A DNA stretch of 64,000 nucleotides. It comes from Aphelocoma coerulescens. Its lineage: Eukaryota > Chordata > Aves > Passeriformes > Corvidae. The stretch lies in the NCBI RefSeq assembly GCF_041296385.1, contig NW_027183513.1, forward strand, positions 124,001-188,000, given 5' to 3'. Position numbers and translations under genes: made by a program. The notes under the pieces were generated by a model, which searched no databases, was not told the origin of the DNA, and saw nothing but the letters and a program-made list of their open reading frames with translations. Shown one piece after another: positions 24,499-33,436 of this stretch. Position 1 is the stretch's first letter; every line of letters starts with the position of its first letter.

Positions 24499-26766
24499 CA
24501 GAAGTGTCAGGAAGGAAAACGTTCCAAAAGCACCCCCTTCTCTTATCAGCATATAAATTGTGCACAACAGGCTGCGGCACCGAACCTTCCTTCTCAGATA
24601 GACATGCCATCACACTTTTCACTCTTGCAGCTCGGTTGAAAAGCTCCAGCAGCTGCTCCCGCAATAGCAAAAGGTTCTAGAAGTGAAAGCCAGTTTGGGG
24701 CTGCACCTTCTCCTTGCCGCATGTAAGCCACACCAAACTCCCTGATGCACTCTGTCCTCCCCTTCTCAAAGGAGTAGACGGTGGCATCAGGACACACCTG
24801 TGTCCCAGCAGCTGGGTGCCCAGCCGGGAGCAGGAGCAGGGCTGGGGCTGCTCCCAAAGTTGCCCCGCCCCAATGCCAGAGCCGGACATATGCTGAGGGG
24901 GGGCTGGATCAGGCTTTATTGTCCAGCTGCATGCCAGGAGTGAGCACAAAATCTACCTGCATTCTCTGCAGCATGCCATCCTGGAGCAGAGCCATTGCCA
25001 AAGGAAGCCGTGAGCCCGTGCCAAGCCAGTGCCGGAGTGGGATCCTAGCAGCACCTGTGGAAGCCGGGAGAGAGGAGCCCACCTGGAGCAGGTTCGTGCA
25101 GGATTAATCATCCCGTGGCTTCCCACCAGGGTCCTGTTGCTTCCAAAAGGCCCCACAGTGTCACTGTGGCCCCTCGGTTCCACCAGGTTCCATAGCGTCA
25201 CTGTGGTGTCCAGGGTTCCGTCAGCTTCGCCAGCATCCCCACGGTCTGCAGAGCTCCCCGAGCTTCTGTGGTGTCACAGTGGAGGCAGGGTTGCATCAGG
25301 TTCCATAGCATCAGCACGGTCTCCAGGGCTCCCAGAGGTTCTGTGGTGTCACAGTGGAGGCAGGGTTGCATCAGGTTCCATAGCATCACCACAGTCTCCA
25401 GGGCTCCCTGAGCTTCTGTGGTGTCACAGTGGAGGCAGGGTTGCATCAGGTTCCATAGCATCACCACGGTCTCCAGAGCTCCCAGAGGTTCTGTGGTGTT
25501 ACAGAGGAGGCAGGGTTGCATCAGGTTCCATAGCATCACCACGGTCTCCAGGGCTCCAAGAGCTTCTGTGGTGTCACAGAGGAGGCAGGGTTGCATCAGG
25601 TTCAATAGCATCAGCACGGTCTCCAGGGCTCCCCTGAGCTTCTGTGGTGGTGTCACAGAGGAGCCAGGCTTCCTTGTAGTTCCCCAGCATCACAAAGGCT
25701 CTCCTGGGAGCCACGGGTCACAAAGCACCATGGGCTCTGTGCAGCCCCGCTGTGTCACAATGGCCGCTGGCTTCCACGAGCCCCCGCAGTATCCCAGTGG
25801 GCCCCGTGGCTTTAGGAGTGGGTGGCTGGGAGTTGGTGCCAGCGGCTGGGGGAGCAGCAGCAGGGACTGTGTGTGGACAGTGCCATGGCCACTTGTGTGG
25901 CCACTGGTGTCTCTGTGCCAGGCACAGCCGTGGTGTGTAACACCGGCTCTGGGTCCTTTGGCTGTGCAGGTGGCAGTCACGGCCTGGAGCAGGGCTGCTC
26001 CCGGGGGACAGCCTGGGGCAGGAGGCTGCTGGAGATTCATTCCCCACACTCCTTGTCATGAGGTGCTCAGAGTGATTGGAAAGGCTGTTGGCAGCAGGCA
26101 GTTCTCTGGGTTCAAGCTGTGGAGCTGTCAGCGGGAATGCAAAGGCCAAGCTGGTGAGCCTTTTGTCCTGGTGCCTTTAGTGTGTGAGCAGTCCCTGGTG
26201 CCGTTGTCTTTGGATCCTGAGTGTGGGAGAGGCAAGGCTTAGGATGGTGCGTAGAGCTGAGAAGGAAAGTGCCGAGAGCAGCGTGTGTGCTGCTGCTTTG
26301 AGGGGTGCAGTTGAAGTTGTAGGCAGCAAGAGCTTTCTCAGCTGGCCCTTTTGTGAGCTCTGCTTTTGCCAGATGACTTCCATCTTACCCTCTTACCATC
26401 TTAGCCTCTCATTTTTGCATATCCCAAACCCCCTTCCAAACATCCAGCAGCTGCTTGTAAAGAAGAAGTCCTAGAACAAAAAGCCAGTGCTGCCTTTCAT
26501 AGCCCCTTTGCTGTCTATGAAGTAGAGGAAAGAAGCTAGTGAGACGCACTTTCTTTCTCAACTCCATAGAGCGCATCCTTCTCTCAAGGTGGCAGAGTCC
26601 TTGGCGGAAGTGAAGCATCTGCAGCTGCAGTTCAGACTGAGAGATGTGCCAGGACAGGAAACATTTGCTGACCTTCCCTGTTCCCTGTGCAACATGATTC
26701 TCGCATCCCAGTCACTTTCACACACCTTCGGTATCCCTGAGTCCAAGCAGCTAAAGCTCACAGAGA
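24499..26766. repeat. Satellite unit 12 (2,268 bp, five 75-bp copies)
   Basis: The 75-bp array is at 25271-25645. This is the most diverged unit in the first half: it has several private changes, including ggtgtccagg near 25205, ggtgttacag near 25496, caccatggg near 25727 and agtatccca near 25789. Confidence 0.93.
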
Positions 26767-28959
26767 CAGAAGTGTCAGGAAGGAAAACGTTCCAAAAGCA
26801 CCCCCTTCTCTTATCAGCATATAAATTGTGCACAACAGGCTGCGGCACCGAACCTTCCTTCTCAGATAGACATGCCATCACACTTTTCACTCTTGCAGCT
26901 CGGTTGAAAAGCTCCAGCAGCTGCTCCCGCAATAGCAAAAGGTTCTAGAAGTGAAAGCCAGTTTGGGGCTGCACCTTCTCCTTGCCGCATGTAAGCCACA
27001 CCAAACTCCCTGATGCACTCTGTCCTCCCCTTCTCAAAGGAGTAGACGGTGGCATCAGGACACACCTGTGTCCCAGCAGCTGGGTGCCCAGCCGGGAGCA
27101 GGAGCAGGGCTGGGGCTGCTCCCAAAGTTGCCCCGCCCCAATGCCAGAGCCGGACATATGCTGAGGGGGGGCTGGATCAGGCTTTATTGTCCAGCTGCAT
27201 GCCAGGAGTGAGCACAAAATCTACCTGCATTCTCTGCAGCATGCCATCCTGGAGCAGAGCCATTGCCAAAGGAAGCCGTGAGCCCGTGCCAAGCCAGTGC
27301 CGGAGTGGGATCCTAGCAGCACCTGTGGAAGCCGGGAGAGAGGAGCCCACCTGGAGCAGGTTCGTGCAGGATTAATCATCCCGTGGCTTCCCACCAGGGT
27401 CCTGTTGCTTCCAAAAGGCCCCACAGTGTCACTGTGGCCCCTCGGTTCCACCAGGTTCCATAGCGTCACTGTGGTGCCCAGGGTTCCGTCAGCTTCGCCA
27501 GCATCCCCACGGTCTGCAGAGCTCCCCGAGCTTCTGTGGTGTCACAGTGGAGGCAGGGTTGCATCAGGTTCCATAGCATCAGCACGGTCTCCAGGGCTCC
27601 CAGAGGTTCTGTGGTGTCACAGTGGAGGCAGGGTTGCATCAGGTTCCATAGCATCAGCACGGTCTCCAGGGCTCCCAGAGGTTCTGTGGTGTCACAGAGG
27701 AGGCAGGGTTGCATCAGGTTCCATAGCATCAGCACGGTCTCCAGGGCTCCAAGAGCTTCTGTGGTGTCACAGAGGAGGCAGGGTTGCATCAGGTTCAATA
27801 GCATCAGCACGGTCTCCAGGGCTCCCCTGAGCTTCTGTGGTGGTGTCACAGAGGAGCCAGGCTTCCTTGTAGTTCCCCAGCATCACAAAGGCTCTCCTGG
27901 GAGCCACGGGTCACAAAGCACCGTGGGCTCTGTGCAGCCCCGCTGTGTCACAATGGCCGCTGGCTTCCACGAGCCCCCGCAGTGTCCCAGTGGGCCCCGT
28001 GGCTTTAGGAGTGGGTGGCTGGGAGTTGGTGCCAGCGGCTGGGGGAGCAGCAGCAGGGACTGTGTGTGGACAGTGCCATGGCCACTTGTGTGGCCACTGG
28101 TGTCTCTGTGCCAGGCACAGCCGTGGTGTGTAACACCGGCTCTGGGTCCTTTGGCTGTGCAGGTGGCAGTCACGGCCTGGAGCAGGGCTGCTCCCGGGGG
28201 ACAGCCTGGGGCAGGAGGCTGCTGGAGATTCATTCCCCACACTCCTTGTCATGAGGTGCTCAGAGTGATTGGAAAGGCTGTTGGCAGCAGGCAGTTCTCT
28301 GGGTTCAAGCTGTGGAGCTGTCAGCGGGAATGCAAAGGCCAAGCTGGTGAGCCTTTTGTCCTGGTGCCTTTAGTGTGTGAGCAGTCCCTGGTGCCGTTGT
28401 CTTTGGATCCTGAGTGTGGGAGAGGCAAGGCTTAGGATGGTGCGTAGAGCTGAGAAGGAAAGTGCCGAGAGCAGCGTGTGTGCTGCTGCTTTGAGGGGTG
28501 CAGTTGAAGTTGTAGGCAGCAAGAGCTTTCTCAGCTGGCCCTTTTGTGAGCTCTGCTTTTGCCAGATGACTTCCATCTTACCCTCTTACCATCTTAGCCT
28601 CTCATTTTTGCATATCCCAAACCCCCTTCCAAACATCCAGCAGCTGCTTGTAAAGAAGAAGTCCTAGAACAAAAAGCCAGTGCTGCCTTTCATAGCCCCT
28701 TTGCTGTCTATGAAGTAGAGGAAAGAAGCTAGTGAGACGCACTTTCTTTCTCAACTCCATAGAGCGCATCCTTCTCTCAAGGTGGCAGAGTCCTTGGCGG
28801 AAGTGAAGCATCTGCAGCTGCAGTTCAGACTGAGAGATGTGCCAGGACAGGAAACATTTGCTGACCTTCCCTGTTCCCTGTGCAACATGATTCTCGCATC
28901 CCAGTCACTTTCACACACCTTCGGTATCCCTGAGTCCAAGCAGCTAAAGCTCACAGAGA
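26767..28959. repeat. Satellite unit 13 (2,193 bp, four 75-bp copies)
   Basis: The 75-bp array is at 27539-27838. It has the same length as unit 8, but its third 75-bp copy carries the AGC variant and its downstream flank reads cacgggtcac, so it is not a simple copy of unit 8. Confidence 0.93.
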
Positions 28960-30146
28960 CAGAAGTGTCAGGAAGGAAAACGTTCCAAAAGCACCCCCTT
29001 CTCTTATCAGCATATAAATTGTGCACAACAGGCTGCGGCACCGAACCTTCCTTCTCAGATAGACATGCCATCACACTTTTCACTCTTGCAGCTCGGTTGA
29101 AAAGCTCCAGCAGCTGCTCCCGCAATAGCAAAAGGTTCTAGAAGTGAAAGCCAGTTTGGGGCTGCACCTTCTCCTTGCCGCATGTAAGCCACACCAAACT
29201 CCCTGATGCACTCTGTCCTCCCCTTCTCAAAGGAGTAGACGGTGGCATCAGGACACACCTGTGTCCCAGCAGCTGGGTGCCCAGCCGGGAGCAGGGCTGG
29301 GGCTGCTCCCAAAGTTGCCCCGCCCCAATGCCAGAGCCGGACATATGCTGAGGGGGGGCTGGATCAGGCTTTATTGTCCAGCTGCATGCCAGGAGTGAGC
29401 ACAAAATCTACCTGCATTCTCTGCAGCATGCCATCCTGGAGCAGAGCCATTGCCAAAGGAAGCCGTGAGCCCGTGCCAAGCCAGTGCCGGAGTGGGATCC
29501 TAGCAGCACCTGTGGAAGCCGGGAGAGAGGAGCCCACCTGGAGCAGGTTCGTGCAGGATTAATCATCCCGTGGCTTCCCACCAGGGTCCTGTTGCTTCCA
29601 AAAGGCCCCACAGTGTCACTGTGGCCCCTCGGTTCCACCAGGTTCCATAGCGTCACTGTGGTGCCCAGGGTTCCGTCAGCTTCGCCAGCATCCCCACGGT
29701 CTGCAGAGCTCCCCGAGCTTCTGTGGTGTCACAGTGGAGGCAGGGTTGCATCAGGTTCCATAGCATCAGCACGGTCTCCAGGGCTCCCAGAGGTTCTGTG
29801 GTGTCACAGTGGAGGCAGGGTTGCATCAGGTTCCATAGCATCACCACAGTCTCCAGGGCTCCCTGAGCTTCTGTGGTGTCACAGTGGAGGCAGGGTTGCA
29901 TCAGGTTCCATAGCATCAGCACGGTCTCCAGGGCTCCCAGAGGTTCTGTGGTGTCACAGAGGAGGCAGGGTTGCATCAGGTTCCATAGCATCACCACGGT
30001 CTCCAGGGCTCCAAGAGCTTCTGTGGTGTCACAGAGGAGGCAGGGTTGCATCAGGTTCAATAGCATCAGCACGGTCTCCAGGGCTCCCCTGAGCTTCTGT
30101 GGTGGTGTCACAGAGGAGCCAGGCTTCCTTGTAGTCCCCCAGCATC

Positions 30147-30151
30147 ACAAA
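30147..30151. repeat. Target site duplication ACAAA, left of provirus copy 1
   Basis: The uninterrupted satellite reads catcacaaaggctc. Here catcacaaa is followed directly by the LTR. A 5-bp duplication fits retroviral integration; a sixth base does not match. Confidence 0.92.
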
Positions 30152-30259
30152 TGTCGAAATTGATGGCGATGATGGTGATGAGGGTGTGGGTTCGGTCGGG
30201 CCCGGCTGGAGATGGACGGCGACGAGAGATCTCTATAAGCAGGTCTTTGGAGCATGCAG

Positions 30260-30265
30260 TTTATT
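30260..30265 (-). promoter_or_regulatory. LTR polyadenylation signal AATAAA
   Basis: The signal lies 32 bases downstream (minus strand) of a perfect 7-base-arm inverted repeat at 30297-30315 with a 5-base loop. A stem close to the poly(A) signal is a common retroviral arrangement. The same pair recurs in every LTR, for example AATAAA at 35531-35536. Confidence 0.75.
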
Positions 30266-30445
30266 GCAGAGGGCGTGGGTACAGGGGCACTGCTTAGAGC
30301 TGCCAGCTGCAGCTCCAAGCAGGCCCAAGGTGTAAGAGAGGGAGAGAGAGTGAGCGAGAGAGCTAGAGCAAGAGGCTGAGAGCTAAGAGTGTAAAGAGCA
30401 AGAGAGACAAACTAAGAGGAGAGCTGAATTAAGAGGAAGAAGAAG

Positions 30446-30560
30446 AGCAAGAGAGTTACTAAGAGAGCTACTAAGAGGAGAAGAGCATTACTAAGAGAGC
30501 TACTAAGAGAGTTACTAAGAGCGTTACTAAGAGGAGAAGAGCATTACTAAGAGGAGAGGA
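30446..30560 (-). repeat. Short tandem repeat in the LTR (tactaagag, seven steps)
   Basis: The plus strand carries gttactaagag, gctactaagag and cattactaagag steps, sometimes with an extra gagaagag. In viral RNA this is a pyrimidine-rich tract with repeated CTCTTAGTA. It lies between the AT-rich patch and the poly(A) signal and so is probably in R. It is identical in all eight LTRs as far as I can compare. Confidence 0.7.
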
Positions 30561-30871
30561 GTTAAGAGAGCGAGGAGCTTGTTACAATACAATAAATCAT
30601 CTTCTGTAGTGAATATTCTAATTCTCAGTAGCCAATCTAATACAAGGTACAAATCCTATAGCATTTACATACAGCCTATAAGAGTTCTTACATTACCATA
30701 GAGTGTTACATTTTAACTTCTAAAAACTACTCTTTGGACCCCTTCTGCTGAGCTAGTAGGGTCTGCTCTGACCCTTGGACCTGTCTGCAAGCAGAGGGTA
30801 TTGTTCAATCAAGAGGGGATTACCTTCAGCCGGCTATACCATTGTTTTCCAGTTGTTCAGTAACTAAGACT

Positions 30872-32230
30872 CTATATCTCAAAGATGGCCTTCATTTCGA
30901 TGTCGCTCACAGTTTTCATATTCCCAGAATCTTTTGTTAGGCAATCATATTTATAAGGCTTTCCTGTTTCATCTTCCCCAACATCTCCCCCGTTCTGATG
31001 AACAACTAAGATATTAGATACAGTCCTACTCGTTATTTTTTGCACACACTGAAGCATACAAGGTACTGCTACTAAAACTATAATTATTACTACTAGAATA
31101 ATCAAGCCTATTTTACAGAGTTCCCTTAGCCAAGGTGCAAAGCTCCAATCATCAAACAAACTGTCCAGCCAAGACGGGTCATCTGTTCTAATTTGGTTAG
31201 CTAGATCCTTTAGGTTTTGTAGCTGTTTGTGAATGGAAACAGAATGATCGGATAAGTTCATACAGCATAATCCTTCAAAATCTTCACAGCCGTGCCCATG
31301 TGCTAATAAAAGATAATCAACGGCAGCTCTATTTTGTAAAGTGGCATGTCTGACTGCCTCTTCATCGGTTAACAGATCACTGATCATAGTAGAGGTGGCA
31401 TTTACCTCCTTGCTGAGCCAACATCCCAACTTGTTTAACTGTTTTAAAGCAATTGAGGAGCTTAACTGAGGTAGAAAAATGCTTGCAACAATTGATTTTC
31501 CAGAGTTCCAAGGGTGGAAGTCACTATCACAGTCACTATCGTACTGATGTCCCCAGGAAGATCTGATCTTTCTGCTTTTCTTTTTGATTACCTCTTTGAC
31601 ACTGGGAGCAATAATTGTAAGTTGTCCCAGAGCACAAGGGCCACCATCTATTTTTGAAGGTATACCTTGCCAGGCCCTGTCTCCACAGATGAGCCAAATT
31701 CCTCTGGGGAATCGAATAGGAAGTTTGCTAAAACGATCTGCATGAGGTTCGTCATATATAAGAAGCTTAACTTGACTACACCAAGAAGTTACATTGCTAT
31801 AAGCTGGGTGATATGGGGTAACATTTAAATGGGGACCGTTTTCTCCTTGAAAGTGAAAGAAATAGCAGGTATCCATAGTTAACGAACCTAGGATTTCTAG
31901 CTCTTGAAGGTCAGATTTATCAATTTTAGAATTATCAATATAAGTTTGGTGTCTATGGCTGGGAGTTGGAGATACATGATGATCGTCATATGGCCAATAC
32001 TTATCAAGAGTAATATTATCAAAACCTTCTGGAAGAGGTACTCCAACTAAACAGGTTGAAAAAGGTTTGTCAGGGCTTGTGTCAGATAGACAGATGGTAT
32101 CGGAGCCTGCGGATTTGGCTAAAGCAACCCAGACATTTGTCTTTGGTTGATTCACAGGTAAAGCTTCACTACAAAAACTAAAACAAAAGAATAAAAGCAA
32201 CATGCACGCGCGCAAATGAGAAAACTCCAT
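30872..32230 (-). CDS. env: Envelope glycoprotein, ASLV-type, intact (copy 1)
   Basis: This 452-codon frame encodes a class I fusion glycoprotein precursor. The start is the ATG at 32230; an upstream in-frame GTG at 32260 is less likely, because the ATG gives a proper signal peptide (residues 1 to about 23). A minimal furin-type site R220-K-I-R223 separates SU from TM. TM has a cysteine pair, C234 and C270, bracketing a likely internal fusion peptide, then a C315-X6-C322-C323 motif, a membrane segment at about 374-393 and a long tail with a YDCL motif at 428-431. N-glycosylation sites are at N72, N136, N146, N277 and N325. SU has no CXXC. Cysteine layout and internal fusion peptide resemble ASLV rather than typical betaretroviral Env. 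The last 36 codons lie in U3. Expression would use the spliced transcript from the donor near 34824. Confidence 0.93.
   Translation of the reverse strand: MEFSHLRACMLLLFFCFSFCSEALPVNQPKTNVWVALAKSAGSDTICLSDTSPDKPFSTCLVGVPLPEGFDNITLDKYWPYDDHHVSPTPSHRHQTYIDNSKIDKSDLQELEILGSLTMDTCYFFHFQGENGPHLNVTPYHPAYSNVTSWCSQVKLLIYDEPHADRFSKLPIRFPRGIWLICGDRAWQGIPSKIDGGPCALGQLTIIAPSVKEVIKKKSRKIRSSWGHQYDSDCDSDFHPWNSGKSIVASIFLPQLSSSIALKQLNKLGCWLSKEVNATSTMISDLLTDEEAVRHATLQNRAAVDYLLLAHGHGCEDFEGLCCMNLSDHSVSIHKQLQNLKDLANQIRTDDPSWLDSLFDDWSFAPWLRELCKIGLIILVVIIIVLVAVPCMLQCVQKITSRTVSNILVVHQNGGDVGEDETGKPYKYDCLTKDSGNMKTVSDIEMKAIFEI
30984..30994 (-). promoter_or_regulatory. Polypurine tract
   Basis: On the minus strand AACGGGGGAGA directly precedes the TG of the 3' LTR. 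This is the usual primer site for plus-strand DNA synthesis. It lies inside the env reading frame. Copies 2-4 have it at 39360-39370, 47736-47746 and 56112-56122. Confidence 0.85.
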
Positions 32231-32284
32231 TCTTTTCTTGAGCTGTTTTTGGCAGATCACTTTCTTCTGGTGATTCTGCGCAGT

Positions 32285-33436
32285 TCAGGTCTGGGTGCTT
32301 GCTTCCTGGCTTCCACTTGCAGAGTCACTGGCTGGTGTGGTGGCATCAGCAGGCTTTGATGCGAGGTATGGCTTCACGTTTTTTGCTGGAACCCACTTGA
32401 TTCCTTCACCTGTGGAAACACATGCAAACCCCTTCCCCCACATTATAAGATTGTATGGTCCTTCTATTTTTCCTGAGTCTAGATTTTTAATCAAAACTGG
32501 GGGGCGCTCTTTCAGTTTTGCTTTTTTGTTGTTCAAAAAATGTCTATAAATGGGGGGATCAGGCTCTTCTGCAGAGCTATTCAAAAAATTGTAAACATAC
32601 AAAGCCTTGTTCAACCTCCTTTGAGGTGTATCCTGGACTTCTCCCCCTCTCTGTTGATCTAAAATGCGTTTTAGGGTTTGATGTGTTCTTTTTAGGGTAC
32701 TTTTTAGCAGTTGTTTAAGATACGGTGAGCAAATACCACTATCTCTTACAGCCCTTCTTAGTTCTTTAATTTCGTGAGTGGGGATGGGAACCCACGTTTT
32801 GGGACTGTCAGGCTGTTGGCTAGCTATCACAGGCTTAGCTAATAGACTTTCATCTTTACAGCTTTGGAGTCTTATTTCATGCCAATCTGTTAATTGAGAA
32901 TAATCTGAGCACTTTGGAGGATTTTTTGATTCAGAAAGTAGCGCTAACAAACTCTCAGAACTCGTTTTCTCCTTATGGGTTGCAAGATCCCAGCCGCTCG
33001 CTGGCGGGACTCTGGGGCTCATTGCAAACAAATCTGGCTGCTTTTCAGGGTTTCCTGGTGTTAGATTTAAAGCATCAGCTCGGGCAGAGCGGCTCTCCGT
33101 CTTCCCTGCCACTGGAGCTGCACCACTGCCCTCCGTTCCCCCCCTGTTTGCGGCTTGTGAGGCGAGGCTGAGCTGCGCGGAGGGATGTTGCTGGGCGGCG
33201 GTAGCCGAGGGATACAGCTGTGCGGTGCCGGAGGGCCCCGGCGGGGGCGGCGATGGCACTGCCGATCTCCGCGGTGGCGGGCGAGGAGGCGGGGGGGCCG
33301 CGAGCAACCGGCTCCGCGGCAGCGGGCGAGGGGGTGCGGGTGGCTCTATTGAAGGCGAGGTGAAAGCCGTGGGGGGCGGTGGCGGAGCTAGTTCCGTGAG
33401 CAGTGCTGTGGTTGGAGAAGTGTGAGCGTGCGTGGG
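32285..33436 (-). pseudogene. Gag capsid start fused to integrase C-terminus (copy 1)
   Basis: An open frame follows the stop at 33437 and runs to a TGA at 32285-32287. Its first part is proline-rich; its first methionine codon comes well inside the frame, so the start is uncertain and it may be expressed only by readthrough, if at all. At about 32797 a WVPIPTH motif with a following LKELRRAV-like helix marks the N-terminus of a betaretroviral capsid. After about 30 residues it jumps to RTHQTLKRIL, the end of the integrase core, and continues through the SH3-like integrase C-terminal domain (KWVPAKNVKPYL) to the natural-looking end. An 8-bp direct repeat, ctttttag, at 32688-32695 and 32700-32707 marks the junction. 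No catalytic residues remain. env starts 54 bases downstream. Confidence 0.88.

Larger units (their letters stand above)
17845..28959. repeat. Higher-order repeat block B (units 9-13, 11,115 bp)
   Basis: This repeats block A in total length and in the order of unit lengths. Some markers differ between blocks, for example cacgagtcac in unit 8 against cacgggtcac in unit 13, and gccagtggc in unit 6 against gccagcggc in unit 11. The blocks have therefore diverged or exchanged sequence since duplication. Confidence 0.88.
30152..30983 (-). repeat. 3' LTR of provirus copy 1 (832 bp)
   Basis: On the minus strand it starts TGTTGGGG and ends TTTCGACA. The first 112 bases of U3 encode the end of env. 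AATAAA lies at 30260-30265, about 110 bases before the LTR end, so U5 is short. A purine-rich block on the plus strand (pyrimidine-rich in the RNA) at about 30330-30575 contains seven tactaagag steps. I see no convincing TATA box; an AT-rich patch at 30581-30600 is the nearest candidate. It is the same length as the 5' LTR and matches it everywhere I compared. Confidence 0.94.

Noticed and set aside
30146..30151. A 6-bp target duplication, as in many alpha- and betaretroviruses
   Set aside because: The base before ACAAA is C on the left and A (the LTR end) on the right, so only five bases are duplicated.
30955..30983. TTATAAATAT near the start of U3 as the promoter TATA box
   Set aside because: It lies at the extreme start of U3 inside the env tail, hundreds of bases from the poly(A) signal, and is explained as coding sequence.
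32231..32260. Upstream GTG (32260) as env start
   Set aside because: The ATG at 32230 puts a typical signal peptide at the N-terminus; the GTG would add ten polar residues before it.
33305..33307. TTG at 33307 as start of the capsid-integrase frame
   Set aside because: The codon is an ordinary leucine in a frame open back to the stop at 33437; nothing indicates initiation there.
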